A stretch of 64,000 nucleotides of DNA from Pseudomonas sp. (GCA_030699825.1 JAUYKV010000034.1:62001-126000); one strand, 5' to 3'. Positions 51,918 through 62,584 are shown, counted from the stretch's first letter. Numbers and translations are program-made. The notes: generated by a model not told the origin, from the letters alone.

Positions 51918-53405
51918 ATGTTCGAGTCCGCCGAAATTGGTCATGCCATCGACAAAGCCACGTTCGACGCCGCCGTGCCGGTGTTGCGCGAGGCCTTGCT
52001 GGAGGCGCAGTACGAATTGCGCCAGCAGGCGCGTTTTCCGGTGATCATTCTGCTCTGCGGGATCGAGGGTGCCGGCAAGGGCGAGACGGTCAAGCTGCTC
52101 AACGAGTGGATGGACCCACGGCTGATCCTGGTCAGCACCTTCGACCAGCAAACCGACGAGGAACTGGCCCGCCCGCCGGCCTGGCGCTATTGGCGGCAGC
52201 TGCCGCCCAAGGGGCGCATGGGGGTTTTCTTCGGCAACTGGTACAGCCAGATGTTGCAGGGGCGGGTGCACGGGAATTTCAAGAATGCCGTGCTGGATCA
52301 AGCCATCGATACGGCCTCGGCGCTGGAGCGCATGCTCTGTGACGAAGGCGCGCTGATTTTCAAGTTCTGGTTCCATCTTTCCAAGAAGCAGATGAAGGCG
52401 CGCCTCAAGTCGCTGCAGGACGATCCCTTGCACAGCTGGCGTATCAGCCCGCTGGACTGGCAGCAATCAAAGACCTACGACAAGTATGTGCGGTTCGGTG
52501 AGCGGGTGCTGCGCCGCACCAGTCGCGACTATGCGCCCTGGTATGTGGTCGAGGGCGTGGACGAGTATTACCGCAGCCTGACGGTCGGGCGGATTCTTCT
52601 CGATGGCTTGCAAGCGGCGCTCAAGGCCAACAGCCGGCCGCTGCCTCAGCCCCATGCGGCGCCGCTGACCTCCAGTCTGGATAACCTGGGCTTGCTCGAC
52701 AGCCTGGATATGAGTCAGGCGCTGGACAAGGCCGACTATAACGAGCAACTGGTCGGCGAACAGGCGCGGCTGTCGGGTTTGCTGCGCGACAAGCGCATGC
52801 GCAAGCATGCCCTGGTGGCGGTGTTCGAGGGTAACGATGCGGCCGGCAAGGGCGGCGCGATTCGCCGGGTGACGGCGGCGCTCGATCCGCGCCTGTATCG
52901 CATCGTGCAGGTGGCGGCGCCGACCGACGAGGAGCGCGCGCAGCCGTACTTGTGGCGTTTCTGGCGGCATATTCCGGCGCGCGGCAAATTCACCATGTTC
53001 GATCGTTCCTGGTACGGTCGGGTGCTGGTGGAGCGGGTCGAAGGTTATTGCAGCCCGGCGGACTGGCTGCGTGCCTATGGCGAGATCAACGATTTCGAAG
53101 AGCAACTGACTGACTCCGGTGTGGTGCTGGTCAAGTTCTGGCTGGCGATCGATCTGGAGACCCAGTTGCAGCGCTTCCAGGAGCGCGAGCAGACGCCCTT
53201 CAAGCGTTTCAAGATCACCGAGGACGACTGGCGCAATCGCGAGAAGTGGCCGTTGTACCGCGATGCCGTGGGCGATATGGTCGACCGTACCAGTACCGGA
53301 ATCGCGCCCTGGACCCTGGTCGAGGCCAATGACAAGCGCTTCGCCCGGGTCAAGGTGTTGCGCACCATCAACGAGGCGCTGGAGGCGGCGTTCGCCAAGG
53401 ATTGA
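51918..53405 (+). CDS. pap: Polyphosphate:AMP phosphotransferase (PPK2 class II)
   Basis: 495 residues with two tandem PPK2 domains. First P-loop LCGIEGAGKGETVKLL near 50-65; second VFEGNDAAGKGGAIRRV near 301-317, followed by lid residues FTMFDRSWYGRVLVERV. Two-domain enzymes phosphorylate AMP to ADP with polyphosphate. Cytoplasmic. AGGGAGCC precedes the ATG. Ends with FAKD; the thiolase follows 130 bases on, as in P. aeruginosa. Confidence 0.94.
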   Translation: MFESAEIGHAIDKATFDAAVPVLREALLEAQYELRQQARFPVIILLCGIEGAGKGETVKLLNEWMDPRLILVSTFDQQTDEELARPPAWRYWRQLPPKGRMGVFFGNWYSQMLQGRVHGNFKNAVLDQAIDTASALERMLCDEGALIFKFWFHLSKKQMKARLKSLQDDPLHSWRISPLDWQQSKTYDKYVRFGERVLRRTSRDYAPWYVVEGVDEYYRSLTVGRILLDGLQAALKANSRPLPQPHAAPLTSSLDNLGLLDSLDMSQALDKADYNEQLVGEQARLSGLLRDKRMRKHALVAVFEGNDAAGKGGAIRRVTAALDPRLYRIVQVAAPTDEERAQPYLWRFWRHIPARGKFTMFDRSWYGRVLVERVEGYCSPADWLRAYGEINDFEEQLTDSGVVLVKFWLAIDLETQLQRFQEREQTPFKRFKITEDDWRNREKWPLYRDAVGDMVDRTSTGIAPWTLVEANDKRFARVKVLRTINEALEAAFAKD

Positions 53406-53535
53406 CGCTCGCAGCAGAACCCCGGGATCTAGCCGAAGATGGTCGCGCATACGGCTGGTGAATGATCATCGCGGGCTGAGATTGTCCAGCCTTATTCTCG
53501 CAGCCTATTCAACGTCAATAACAATGAGGTGCGTC

Positions 53536-54720
53536 ATGCGTGAAGTGGTGATTGTCGATAGCGTGCGGACTGGCCTGGCCAAATCCTTCCGTGGCAAGTT
53601 CAACCAGACCCGTCCGGACGATATGGCGGCTCATTGCGTGAATGCGCTGTTGGCGCGCAGCGGCCTGGATCCGGCGCTGGTCGAGGATTGCATCGTCGGT
53701 GCCGGCTCCAACGAGGGCGCCCAGGGCATGAACATCGGCCGCAATGTGGCGGTACTCTCCGGCCTGGGCACCCAGGTCGCCGGCATGACCCTCAACCGCT
53801 TCTGTTCTTCGGGTCTGCAGGCCATTGCCATCGCCGCCAACCAGATCGCTTCGGGTTGCAGCGAGATCATCGTCGCCGGCGGCGTCGAGTCGATCACCAT
53901 GACCCTGAAAAGCATGAACACCGACAACCTGTTCAACCCCATCCTGCAAAAGGATGTGCCGGGGATCTATTACCCCATGGGCCAGACCGCCGAGATCGTC
54001 GCGCGGCGCTACAACGTCAGCCGCGAAGCCCAGGACGCCTATGCCCTGCAGAGCCAGCAGCGCACCGCGCGGGCCCAGGCCGAAGGCCTGTTCGACGACG
54101 AAATCGTGCCGATGAGCGTCAAGTACCTGGTCGAAGACAAGGCCACTGGCGAGAAGAAGATCGTCGAAGGCGTGGTCGAGCGCGACGACTGCAACCGTGC
54201 CGACACCACCCTGCAAAGCCTGGCCGCGCTCAAGCCGGTATTTGCCGATGACGGCTCGGTAACGGCCGGCAACGCCTCGCAGTTGTCCGATGGCGCCTCC
54301 ATGACCCTGGTCATGAGCCTGGACAAGGCCCTGGAGTTGGGCCTCAAGCCCAAGGCCTATTTCCGCGGCTTCGTCGTCGCCGGCTGCGAGCCGGACGAAA
54401 TGGGCATCGGTCCGGTGTTCTCGGTGCCGAAGCTGCTCAAGGCCAAGGGCTTGAACGTTGCCGATATCGATCTGTGGGAGCTCAACGAGGCCTTTGCCTC
54501 GCAGTGCCTGTATGCCCGCGATTGCCTGGGCATCGACAACGCCAAGTACAACGTCAATGGCGGGTCGATTTCCATCGGCCACCCGTTCGGCATGACCGGC
54601 TCGCGTCAGGTCGGCCATCTGGTGCGCGAACTGCAGCGGCGCAATCTGCGTTACGGCATCGTCACCATGTGTGTGGGTGGCGGCATGGGCGCTACCGGCT
54701 TGTTCGAGGCCTATCGCTGA
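53536..54720 (+). CDS. Acyl-CoA thiolase (acetyl-CoA acetyltransferase family)
   Basis: 394 residues. Nucleophilic Cys in LNRFCSSGLQ (about 90), His in GGSISIGHPFGMTG (about 350) and second Cys in MCVGGGMG (about 380), with NEAFASQ: a complete thiolase. Degradative (FadA-like) versus acetoacetyl-CoA role is open, since no partner hydratase/dehydrogenase gene is adjacent. ATG at 53536 has GAGG at 53527-53530; the reading further upstream to 53119 is a shadow of pap. Confidence 0.93.
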   Translation: MREVVIVDSVRTGLAKSFRGKFNQTRPDDMAAHCVNALLARSGLDPALVEDCIVGAGSNEGAQGMNIGRNVAVLSGLGTQVAGMTLNRFCSSGLQAIAIAANQIASGCSEIIVAGGVESITMTLKSMNTDNLFNPILQKDVPGIYYPMGQTAEIVARRYNVSREAQDAYALQSQQRTARAQAEGLFDDEIVPMSVKYLVEDKATGEKKIVEGVVERDDCNRADTTLQSLAALKPVFADDGSVTAGNASQLSDGASMTLVMSLDKALELGLKPKAYFRGFVVAGCEPDEMGIGPVFSVPKLLKAKGLNVADIDLWELNEAFASQCLYARDCLGIDNAKYNVNGGSISIGHPFGMTGSRQVGHLVRELQRRNLRYGIVTMCVGGGMGATGLFEAYR

Positions 54721-54750
54721 GACGCAGCCATATAAGCAGAGGCTAGCCAC

Positions 54751-54780
54751 AAAAAACCGCGTGTTGGACGCGGTTTTTTT
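54751..54780. terminator. Bidirectional terminator between the thiolase and gspD
   Basis: AAAAAACCGCGT-GTTGG-ACGCGGTTTTTTT: stem with A's before and T's after, so it can stop transcription from the thiolase (plus) and from gspD (minus). Confidence 0.92.
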
Positions 54781-54838
54781 GTTCAGTGCGCAAGGTGACG
54801 CTGGTTTTCAGCAAGCAGCAGGCGAAGTCCCCGAAGCT

Positions 54839-56770
54839 TTACTCGCGCACGTCGATGGCCGGCATGCTGTCGCGGTCGAACAGTTTGCTCGAGTCTTTCG
54901 GCAGGATGCCGGGACGGTAGTCGCTGCGCACGTCGCCGAGCACGCGGATGTCGCTGTACTTCTTCCCCGAGAGCGCGGCCAGGCCCGCGGCATCGCGGAT
55001 CACGGTCGGGCGCAGGAACACCATCAGGTTGCGTTTGATGCGGGTGTCCTTGGTCGAGCGGAACAAGCGGCCAATCAGGGGGATATCGCCGAGCAGCGGC
55101 ACTTTCGAATCGGTCTGGGTCACGTCGTCCTGGATCAATCCGCCCAGCACTATGACCTGGCCGTCTTCGGCGAGGATGGTGCTTTTGATCGAGCGTTTGT
55201 TGGTGATCAGATCCACTGCATTGACCCCCTGGGTGGTGGGGGCGATGGAGGAGATTTCCTGTTCGATTTCCAGGCGCAGGCTGGCGCCTTCGTTGATGTG
55301 CGGGGTGACCTTGAGGGTCACGCCGATGTCCTGGCGTTCGATGGTGGTGAAGGGGTTGTCCGCCCCCGAGGCGCTGGTGGTGAAGGAACCGGTCTGGAAG
55401 GGGACGTTCTGGCCGACCAGAATCTCCGCTTTCTGGTGGTCCAGGGTCAGCAGGCTGGGCGTCGACAACAGGTTGCTCTTGGTATTGGCCGACAGCGCGG
55501 TGATCAGCACGCCAAAGCTGTCGCTGCCGAGGCCGATGATGGCGCCATCCGGCAGATTGCCCGGGAGCGTATCCTCCTGGATCGCATTCAGCACTGAGCC
55601 GACCGACAGTCCGGTGTTGCCGAAATTCACCCCGCCCAGGCCGCCGGTGCTGCCGCGGGCATCCACCGCCCACTGCACGCCAAGAGCATCGCTGATGTCA
55701 CCGGACACTTCGACGATGGCCGCTTCCACCATCACCTGGGCGCGTGGCACATCGAGCTGGCGGACGATGTCTTCGAGGGTCGCCACCATCTCCGGATCGG
55801 CCAGCAGTACCAGGGCATTGAGGCTTTCGTCGGCACGAATCAGGATGTTCTGCGGTTTGCTGGCGGACTCTCCGTCGCTCTGGGTTTTCAGGCCTTCGGA
55901 GATCTCGCCGAGGGTTTCTGCCAGGGCCTTGGCGTCGTTATGACGCAGGCGAATCACCCGGGTATTGGCCGAGCGGCTGGTCGGGCTGTCCAGCGATTGC
56001 GCCAGCTTGACCAATTTGGCCCGCGCGGCCGGCGGGCCGAGGATGATCAGGCGGTTGGTGCGCGCGTCGGCGATCACCCGGACGCCGGCCGAGCCTTTGG
56101 CCTGGCCACGCTCCAGGGTGTTATTGAGCAATTCGGCGGCATCCATGACCCAGGCATGCTGCAGGTCGAGCACGCTGTAATCGCGATCGCCTGTCTGGTC
56201 GAGTTGCCGCAGCAGATCCTCGATGCGGGCGATATTGGCGCTGCGGTCGCTGATGATGATGGCGTTGGCCGAGGTGACGGCCGCCAGGTGGCCATATTGC
56301 GGCACCAGCGGGCGAATCAACGGGATGAGTTCGGTTGCCGAGCTGTGCTGCACTTGAATCAGGCGGGTTTCCAGGCGATCCGGCGCTGCCGGGCCTTGAC
56401 CCGCATCGGCCTTGGCCTCGGCGTTGGGCACGATACGCGACTGCTCGCCTCGGGTGATGACGCTGAAGCCATGGGTGGTCATCACCGAGAGAAACAGCTG
56501 GTAAACCTCGCTCAGGGTCAGTGGCGTGCTCGACACCACGCTGACCTGGCCTTTGACCCGTGGGTCGACGACGAAGGTTTCGCCGGTGATCTGCGCGATC
56601 TGCTCGATGAATTCGCGAATATCGGCGCCTTTCAGGTTGATGGTCCAGCTTTCTTCCTGTTGGTTGGCACTGGGGGCGACCGGGTCGATGGCGGCATGCA
56701 GGGGCAGGGGGCCGAGGGTCATGCCGACGGCAAGCAGGGCGAAGGTGAGGCGCGAGAAAATCGGGGTCAT
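54839..56770 (-). CDS. gspD: Type II secretion secretin GspD (XcpQ)
   Basis: 643 residues; multimeric outer-membrane channel. Signal peptide (LTFALLAVGMTLGPLPLHA), N0-N3 domains about 40-330 (INLKGADIREFIEQIAQITG start split as INLKGADIREF; NAIIISDRSANIARIEDLL; TNRLIILGPPAARAKLVKL), then the secretin core about 370-600 (VMVEAAIVEVSGD, SNLLSTPSLLTLDHQKAEI shortened, VGQNVPFQTGSF, VILGGLIQDDV, KVPLLGDIPLIGRLFRS) and a short S-domain tail. Start at ATG 56770, 4 bases after gspC. Same strand as gspC and divergent from gspE, as in xcpPQ. Confidence 0.95.
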   Translation of the reverse strand: MTPIFSRLTFALLAVGMTLGPLPLHAAIDPVAPSANQQEESWTINLKGADIREFIEQIAQITGETFVVDPRVKGQVSVVSSTPLTLSEVYQLFLSVMTTHGFSVITRGEQSRIVPNAEAKADAGQGPAAPDRLETRLIQVQHSSATELIPLIRPLVPQYGHLAAVTSANAIIISDRSANIARIEDLLRQLDQTGDRDYSVLDLQHAWVMDAAELLNNTLERGQAKGSAGVRVIADARTNRLIILGPPAARAKLVKLAQSLDSPTSRSANTRVIRLRHNDAKALAETLGEISEGLKTQSDGESASKPQNILIRADESLNALVLLADPEMVATLEDIVRQLDVPRAQVMVEAAIVEVSGDISDALGVQWAVDARGSTGGLGGVNFGNTGLSVGSVLNAIQEDTLPGNLPDGAIIGLGSDSFGVLITALSANTKSNLLSTPSLLTLDHQKAEILVGQNVPFQTGSFTTSASGADNPFTTIERQDIGVTLKVTPHINEGASLRLEIEQEISSIAPTTQGVNAVDLITNKRSIKSTILAEDGQVIVLGGLIQDDVTQTDSKVPLLGDIPLIGRLFRSTKDTRIKRNLMVFLRPTVIRDAAGLAALSGKKYSDIRVLGDVRSDYRPGILPKDSSKLFDRDSMPAIDVRE

Positions 56771-56774
56771 CGGT

Positions 56775-57494
56775 TCAGTTGCTTTCCGTGGTCTGATCGC
56801 TGGGTTCGGTATCGCTCGGTACGCTGCCGGACGCCTCCATCTGCTGGCGCAGGGCGTCCATGCGTTCGCGCAGTTGCGTGAGGTCATGGTTTTCCAGCTC
56901 ATCGAGCTGGCTCGGGCTGTCCGTTACCGGTTGCGCCGATGTCTGGTTCGATTGATCGGATCGGCTGCGGGGGAACGCCAGGGTCTCCCGGCGGCCATTG
57001 CGCAGCAGTTCGACGTGGTTGGCATGCACCGCATCGAGGTGCACGTCAGGGCTGATCTCGCTGCCGATGGAGAACCGCTGCGGCGCCTGGCCTGCGCTGC
57101 CAATGATCGCGCTGGAACGCGCAGGGTCGGCATGCACGAAACTGCCCAAAAGGGTCAGGCGCAGGCTGGTGGGCCGTGCCGCAGTAGCGCTGTCGCTCGT
57201 GTTGCCACCGAACAACTGGGCGAGGGTTTGGCTGGGCGGCACCACTGTCTGTTGTGCGCTTTGCAGCGAAGGGGGCAGTGCGGGTGTGCGCAGCAGGCGC
57301 AGCCAGTCGGCCGTTTGCCAGGCCAGGCTGGCACTCATGGCCAGGACCAGCACGGCACCGCTCAGGGCGGTGGCGTGCTGCTGCAGCCAGCGTAGGGTTG
57401 CCGAAAAAGGCAAGGGTGTCACTCCAGGGATCCAGGGTTGGGCGGCATGCTTCGCGCGCCGATCATAGTCAGTCGACGAGGATTTTCCAGTCAC
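56775..57494 (-). CDS. gspC: Type II secretion protein GspC (XcpP)
   Basis: 239 residues from GTG 57494. Short cytoplasmic N-terminus, one membrane helix (ALSGAVLVLAMSASLAW, about 44-60), Pro-rich linker, a homology-region domain about 90-170 (LFGG, LTLLGSFVHADPARSSAII, FSIGSEISPDVHLDAVHANH, VELLRNGRRETL) and a coiled-coil C-terminus (DLTQLRERMDALRQQME). Bridges the inner-membrane platform to the secretin. Coiled coil rather than PDZ at the end is the Xcp form. Stop is 4 bases from the gspD start. Confidence 0.9.
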   Translation of the reverse strand: MTGKSSSTDYDRRAKHAAQPWIPGVTPLPFSATLRWLQQHATALSGAVLVLAMSASLAWQTADWLRLLRTPALPPSLQSAQQTVVPPSQTLAQLFGGNTSDSATAARPTSLRLTLLGSFVHADPARSSAIIGSAGQAPQRFSIGSEISPDVHLDAVHANHVELLRNGRRETLAFPRSRSDQSNQTSAQPVTDSPSQLDELENHDLTQLRERMDALRQQMEASGSVPSDTEPSDQTTESN

Positions 57495-57648
57495 CCGTCA
57501 GGGTGGTGTGTCGCTACGCATGATGTGCTAAAGATGGCCCCGTGCTTCAGTCCGGCGGCGCACAATCATAAGCATTAACCCCGATGAGCGTGGGCCAGTA
57601 TTAGGCCTTGATGCTTTCCCCAGGCCACAGATTCAAGGCATTTTCAGG

Positions 57649-59136
<1,488 letters not shown>

Positions 59137-59139
59137 CGC

Positions 59140-60357
59140 TTGGCCGCATTCGAATACCTCGCCCTCGATGGCAATGGTCGCCAGCAGAAAGGCGTGCTGG
59201 AGGCCGACAGTGCCCGCCAGGTGCGGCAAATCCTCCGCGAGCGGCAGCTGGCGCCGCTGGATGTCCAGGCCACGCGCACCCGCGAGCAGGCCCGTGGTGG
59301 CGGGCATTTCAGTCTGGCGCGCGGGCTGTCGGCGCGCGATCTGGCCTTGCTCACCCGCCAGCTGGCGACCCTGATCCAGGCCGCGCTGCCGATCGAGGAG
59401 GCGCTGCGCGCGGCGGCGGCCCAGGCCCGCGCCCCGCGGATCCAGGGCATGCTGCTGGCGGTGCGCGCGCGGGTGCTGGAGGGCCATGGCCTGGCCAGCA
59501 GTCTGAAGGAATTTCCCGCGGCCTTTCCCGAGCTGTACCGCGCTACCGTGGCGGCCGGCGAGCATGCCGGCCACCTCGGTCCGGTGCTGGAACAACTGGC
59601 CGATTACACCGAGCAGCGCCAGCAGTCGCGGCAGAAGATCCAGCTGGCGCTGCTCTATCCGCTGATCCTGATGTGCGCCTCGCTGCTGATCGTCGGCTTT
59701 CTGCTCGGCTACGTGGTGCCGGATATCGTGCGGGTGTTCGTCGATTCCGGGCAGACCCTGCCGGCACTGACCCGCGGGCTGATCGTCGCCAGCGAATGGG
59801 TCAAGGGCTGGGGCTGGCTGGCGCTGATTCTTGCCGTGCTGGGCTTTTTCGCCCTGCGCTTCGCCTTGCGCGACGAGGCGCTGAGGCTGCGCTGGCACCG
59901 CTTGCTGTTGCGCGTACCTTTGTTCGGCGGCCTGATTCGCGCCACCGACTGCGCCCGTTTCGCCTCGACCCTGGCCATTCTCAGCCGCAGCGGCGTGCCA
60001 CTGGTCGAGGCGCTGGGCATCGGCGCCGAGGTGATCGTCAACCGGGTGATCCGCGCGCAGGTGGTGGTGGCTGCGCAAAAGGTCCGCGAAGGCGGCAGCC
60101 TGACCCGCGCGCTGGAGGCCAGCGGGCAATTTCCGCCGATGATGCTGCACATGATCGCCAGCGGCGAGCGCTCCGGCGAGCTGGACCAGATGCTCGCGCG
60201 TACCGCGCGCAATCAGGAAAACGACCTGGGCGCCCAGGTGGCGCTGCTGGTCGGGTTGTTCGAACCGTTTATGTTGGTGTTTATGGGCGCAGTGGTGCTG
60301 GTCATAGTGCTGGCCATCCTGCTGCCGATTCTGTCTCTCAATCAGTTGGTGGGGTAA
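59140..60357 (+). CDS. gspF: Type II secretion inner-membrane platform protein GspF (XcpS)
   Basis: 405 residues from TTG at 59140, 7 bases after GAGGAG at 59127-59132. Two cytoplasmic T2SF repeats (about 70-190 and 275-395; DLALLTRQLATLIQAALPIEE-type and CARFASTLAILSRSGVPLVEAL-type, each given in part) and three hydrophobic segments (LLYPLILMCASLLIVGFLLGYVV; LALILAVLGFFAL; MLVFMGAVVLVIVLAIL). Platform protein that couples GspE to the pseudopilus. Stop is 10 bases from a repeat that runs into gspG. Confidence 0.94.
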   Translation: MAAFEYLALDGNGRQQKGVLEADSARQVRQILRERQLAPLDVQATRTREQARGGGHFSLARGLSARDLALLTRQLATLIQAALPIEEALRAAAAQARAPRIQGMLLAVRARVLEGHGLASSLKEFPAAFPELYRATVAAGEHAGHLGPVLEQLADYTEQRQQSRQKIQLALLYPLILMCASLLIVGFLLGYVVPDIVRVFVDSGQTLPALTRGLIVASEWVKGWGWLALILAVLGFFALRFALRDEALRLRWHRLLLRVPLFGGLIRATDCARFASTLAILSRSGVPLVEALGIGAEVIVNRVIRAQVVVAAQKVREGGSLTRALEASGQFPPMMLHMIASGERSGELDQMLARTARNQENDLGAQVALLVGLFEPFMLVFMGAVVLVIVLAILLPILSLNQLVG

Positions 60358-60366
60358 GTAGGTGAA

Positions 60367-60512
60367 TAGCGGATCGTTGAAAAGCGTAGGCGAGGCAGCC
60401 GAGACAAGGCAGGAATGCTCGAAGAAGCGCAGTTTACGTGTTGTAAATGAGCATTCTGAGAGCATGACTAACGCAGGATCGGCAACGCAGGTAGCTTTGC
60501 GACGGTCCGCTA
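60367..60512. repeat. 146-bp repeat element spanning the gspG translation start
   Basis: Ends TAGCGGATCGTTGAAAAG (60367-60384) and, inverted, TAGCGGACCGTCGCAAAG (read from 60512). Interior has GCGTAGGCGAGGCAGCCGAG, AGCGCAGTTTACGTGTTG and TAAATGAGCATTCTGAGAG, a text I recall as a common Pseudomonas intergenic repeat. It extends into the coding frame of gspG, up to 4 codons before the conserved leader end. Confidence 0.7.
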
Positions 60513-60931
60513 AGCGTCAAACGGGTTTCACCCTGATCGAAATAATGGTGGTGGTGGTGATCCTCGGCATTCTCGCCGCCCTGGTGGTGCCGCAGATCAT
60601 GAGCCGGCCGGATCAGGCCAAGGTCACGGTGGCCAGGGGCGACATCAAGGCGGTGGCCGCCGCGCTGGACATGTACAAGCTGGACAATCACGCCTACCCG
60701 AGCACCCAGCAGGGGCTGGAGGCCCTGGTGGAGAAGCCCTCCGGCAACCCACCGGCGAAGAACTGGAACCGCGACGGCTACCTCAAACGCCTGCCCGTCG
60801 ATCCGTGGGGCACTGTCTATCAATACCTGGCCCCCGGTACCAAGGGCGCCTTCGACCTCTATTCGCTGGGCGCCGACGGCAAGCAGGGCGGTAGCGAGCT
60901 GGATGCCGATATCGGCAACTGGGATCTCTGA
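60464..60931 (+). CDS. gspG: Type II secretion major pseudopilin GspG (XcpT)
   Basis: Major subunit of the pseudopilus. Prepilin cleavage site KRQTG^FTLIEIMVVVVIL (PilD cuts after Gly and methylates Phe; Glu5 present), and a full mature domain ending GGSELDADIGNWDL with the calcium-site region. Start uncertain: ATG 60464 gives a 21-residue leader, TTG 60497 gives a 10-residue basic leader (MRRSAKRQTG) that fits the family length of about 144 better. Both candidates lie inside the inserted 146-bp repeat, so the original start has been replaced. Confidence 0.9.
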   Translation: MTNAGSATQVALRRSAKRQTGFTLIEIMVVVVILGILAALVVPQIMSRPDQAKVTVARGDIKAVAAALDMYKLDNHAYPSTQQGLEALVEKPSGNPPAKNWNRDGYLKRLPVDPWGTVYQYLAPGTKGAFDLYSLGADGKQGGSELDADIGNWDL

Positions 60932-60948
60932 TGAGGCTTGACTGAAGC

Positions 60949-61503
60949 ATGCATGCCCGGCGCAGTGGCGCGTCCAGCCCGGGCCGGGGCTTTACCCTGG
61001 TCGAGTTGCTGGTGGTTATCGTGATTCTCGGCAGCCTGATCGGCCTGGCCGTGCTCAGTACCGGCATCGCCGGCCCGGCCCGCGAGTTGCGTAACGAGGC
61101 CGAGCGCTTGGCCGGGTTGATCGGGGTGCTGGCCGAGGAGGCGGTGCTGGACAACCGCGAATACGGCTTGCTGTTGCAGGCCGAGGGCTATCGGGTGCTG
61201 CGTTACGATCCGTTGGCCGCGCGCTGGCAAGCTCTGGACGAGCAATCGCATCGTTTGCCGGCCTGGGCCGAGTTGAGCGTCGAACTGGAGGGCGAGGCGC
61301 TGCAATTGCCGCAGCCGACGACCGAGTCGCGCAGTGCGGCCGATCCCGTACCGCAACTGCTGCTGCTTTCCAGCGGCGAGCTCAGCCCCTTTCGCTTGCG
61401 CCTGAGCGAGCGGCGCAAGGACGGTTTGCGTTTGCTGTTGTCCAGCGATGGCTTCCGCTTGCCCAGGGTCGAGGTCGAGGGTGCGGCGGGGCGGCCGGGA
61501 TGA
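60949..61503 (+). CDS. gspH: Type II secretion minor pseudopilin GspH (XcpU)
   Basis: 184 residues with prepilin site GRG^FTLVELLVVIVILGSL (Glu5 present) and a 13-residue leader. The periplasmic domain is longer than the 160-170 typical for XcpU, with a Ser/Arg/Leu-rich stretch (LLLLSSGELSPFRLRLSERR). Overlaps gspI by 4 bases. Confidence 0.9.
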   Translation: MHARRSGASSPGRGFTLVELLVVIVILGSLIGLAVLSTGIAGPARELRNEAERLAGLIGVLAEEAVLDNREYGLLLQAEGYRVLRYDPLAARWQALDEQSHRLPAWAELSVELEGEALQLPQPTTESRSAADPVPQLLLLSSGELSPFRLRLSERRKDGLRLLLSSDGFRLPRVEVEGAAGRPG

Positions 61504-61892
61504 AGCGCTGCCGTGGCTTCACCCTGCTCGAAGTGCTGATCGCCCTGGCGATCTTCGCCGTGGTCGCCGCCAGCGTGCTGACGGCAAGCGCGCGCAGCCT
61601 GCAGACCGCCTCCCGCCTGGAGGACAAGACCCTGGCGATGTGGATCGCCGATAATCGCTTGAGCGAACTGCAACTGGCCGAAACGCCCGCCGACGATGGC
61701 CGCGACCAGGGCGAGCTGGTGTTCGCCGGGCGGCGCTGGCAATGGCAGAGCGAGATCCGGGCGAGCAGCGAGCCGAGCATGCGCCGGGTCACCCTGTGGG
61801 TGGCGTCGCGCCCGGTCGGCGGCAGTGGCGCTGGCGACCTGCGCGAGCGCGCGGTGGTCAGCCTCAACGGCTTTCTCGAGGAGGGCCGATGA
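61500..61892 (+). CDS. gspI: Type II secretion minor pseudopilin GspI (XcpV)
   Basis: 130 residues with leader MKRCRG and cleavage before FTLLEVLIALAIFAVVAAS (Glu5 present). Nucleator of the pseudopilus tip complex with GspJ and GspK. 4-base overlaps with gspH and gspJ. Confidence 0.93.
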   Translation: MKRCRGFTLLEVLIALAIFAVVAASVLTASARSLQTASRLEDKTLAMWIADNRLSELQLAETPADDGRDQGELVFAGRRWQWQSEIRASSEPSMRRVTLWVASRPVGGSGAGDLRERAVVSLNGFLEEGR

Positions 61893-62584
61893 GGCGCGCC
61901 CGCGGTTTCACCCTGCTCGAGTTGCTGATCGCCATCGCCCTGTTCGCCCTGCTCGGTTTGGCCACCTATCGCATGCTCGACAGCGTGCTGCAGACCGACA
62001 GCAGCACGCGCGCTCACGAACAACAGCTGCGCGAACTGGTGCGTGCCATCGCCGCCTTCGAGCGCGACCTGCTGCAGGTTAGCGCGCGGCCGGTGCGCGA
62101 TCCCTTCGGCGAGCCGCGCCCGGCCCTGCTCGGTGAGGAGGGTGATGACGCCGGCGTGGAGCTGAGCCGTGCCGGCTGGCGCAATCCGCTCGGCCTGGCG
62201 CGCGCCGAGGTGCAGCGGGTGCGCTGGCAGCTGAGCGGCGAGCAGTGGCAGCGGCGCTACTGGAATGTGCTCGACCAGGCCCAGGACAGCCAACCCCAGG
62301 TGCAGCAGGCGCTGGATGGGGTGACCGGCATCCGCCTGCGTTACCTGGATGGCGACGGCAACTGGCAAAGTAGCTGGCCGCCGCCGTCGGCCAGCGGCGA
62401 AAAGCGCTTGAGCGAGTTGCCCCAGGCGCTCGAACTGCTGCTCGAACACCGGCGTTATGGCGAGTTGCGGCGTCTGCTGCGCTTGGCCGATGCGCCGCCC
62501 GAGGGTGCGGCGCAGGCACCGCAGGCGGGTCAGTCGGGCGAACCGCAAGAGTCGCAAGAACAGGGCGAGGTACTCGAACCATGA
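61889..62584 (+). CDS. gspJ: Type II secretion minor pseudopilin GspJ (XcpW)
   Basis: 231 residues with leader MRRARG and FTLLELLIAIALFALLGLA (Glu5 present). Conserved features: RAIAAFERDLLQVSARPVRD, ELSRAGWRNPLG and VTGIRLRYLDGDGNW. Start set by the ATGA overlap with gspI. The C-terminal tail is rich in Ala/Gln/Glu (PEGAAQAPQAGQSGEPQES). Overlaps gspK by 4 bases. Confidence 0.93.
   Translation: MRRARGFTLLELLIAIALFALLGLATYRMLDSVLQTDSSTRAHEQQLRELVRAIAAFERDLLQVSARPVRDPFGEPRPALLGEEGDDAGVELSRAGWRNPLGLARAEVQRVRWQLSGEQWQRRYWNVLDQAQDSQPQVQQALDGVTGIRLRYLDGDGNWQSSWPPPSASGEKRLSELPQALELLLEHRRYGELRRLLRLADAPPEGAAQAPQAGQSGEPQESQEQGEVLEP

Noticed and set aside
53119..53535. Thiolase fused to upstream pap sequence
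   Set aside because: The extra residues are pap in another frame; the thiolase family N-terminus (MREVVIVDSVRTG) begins at 53536 with its own ribosome binding site.
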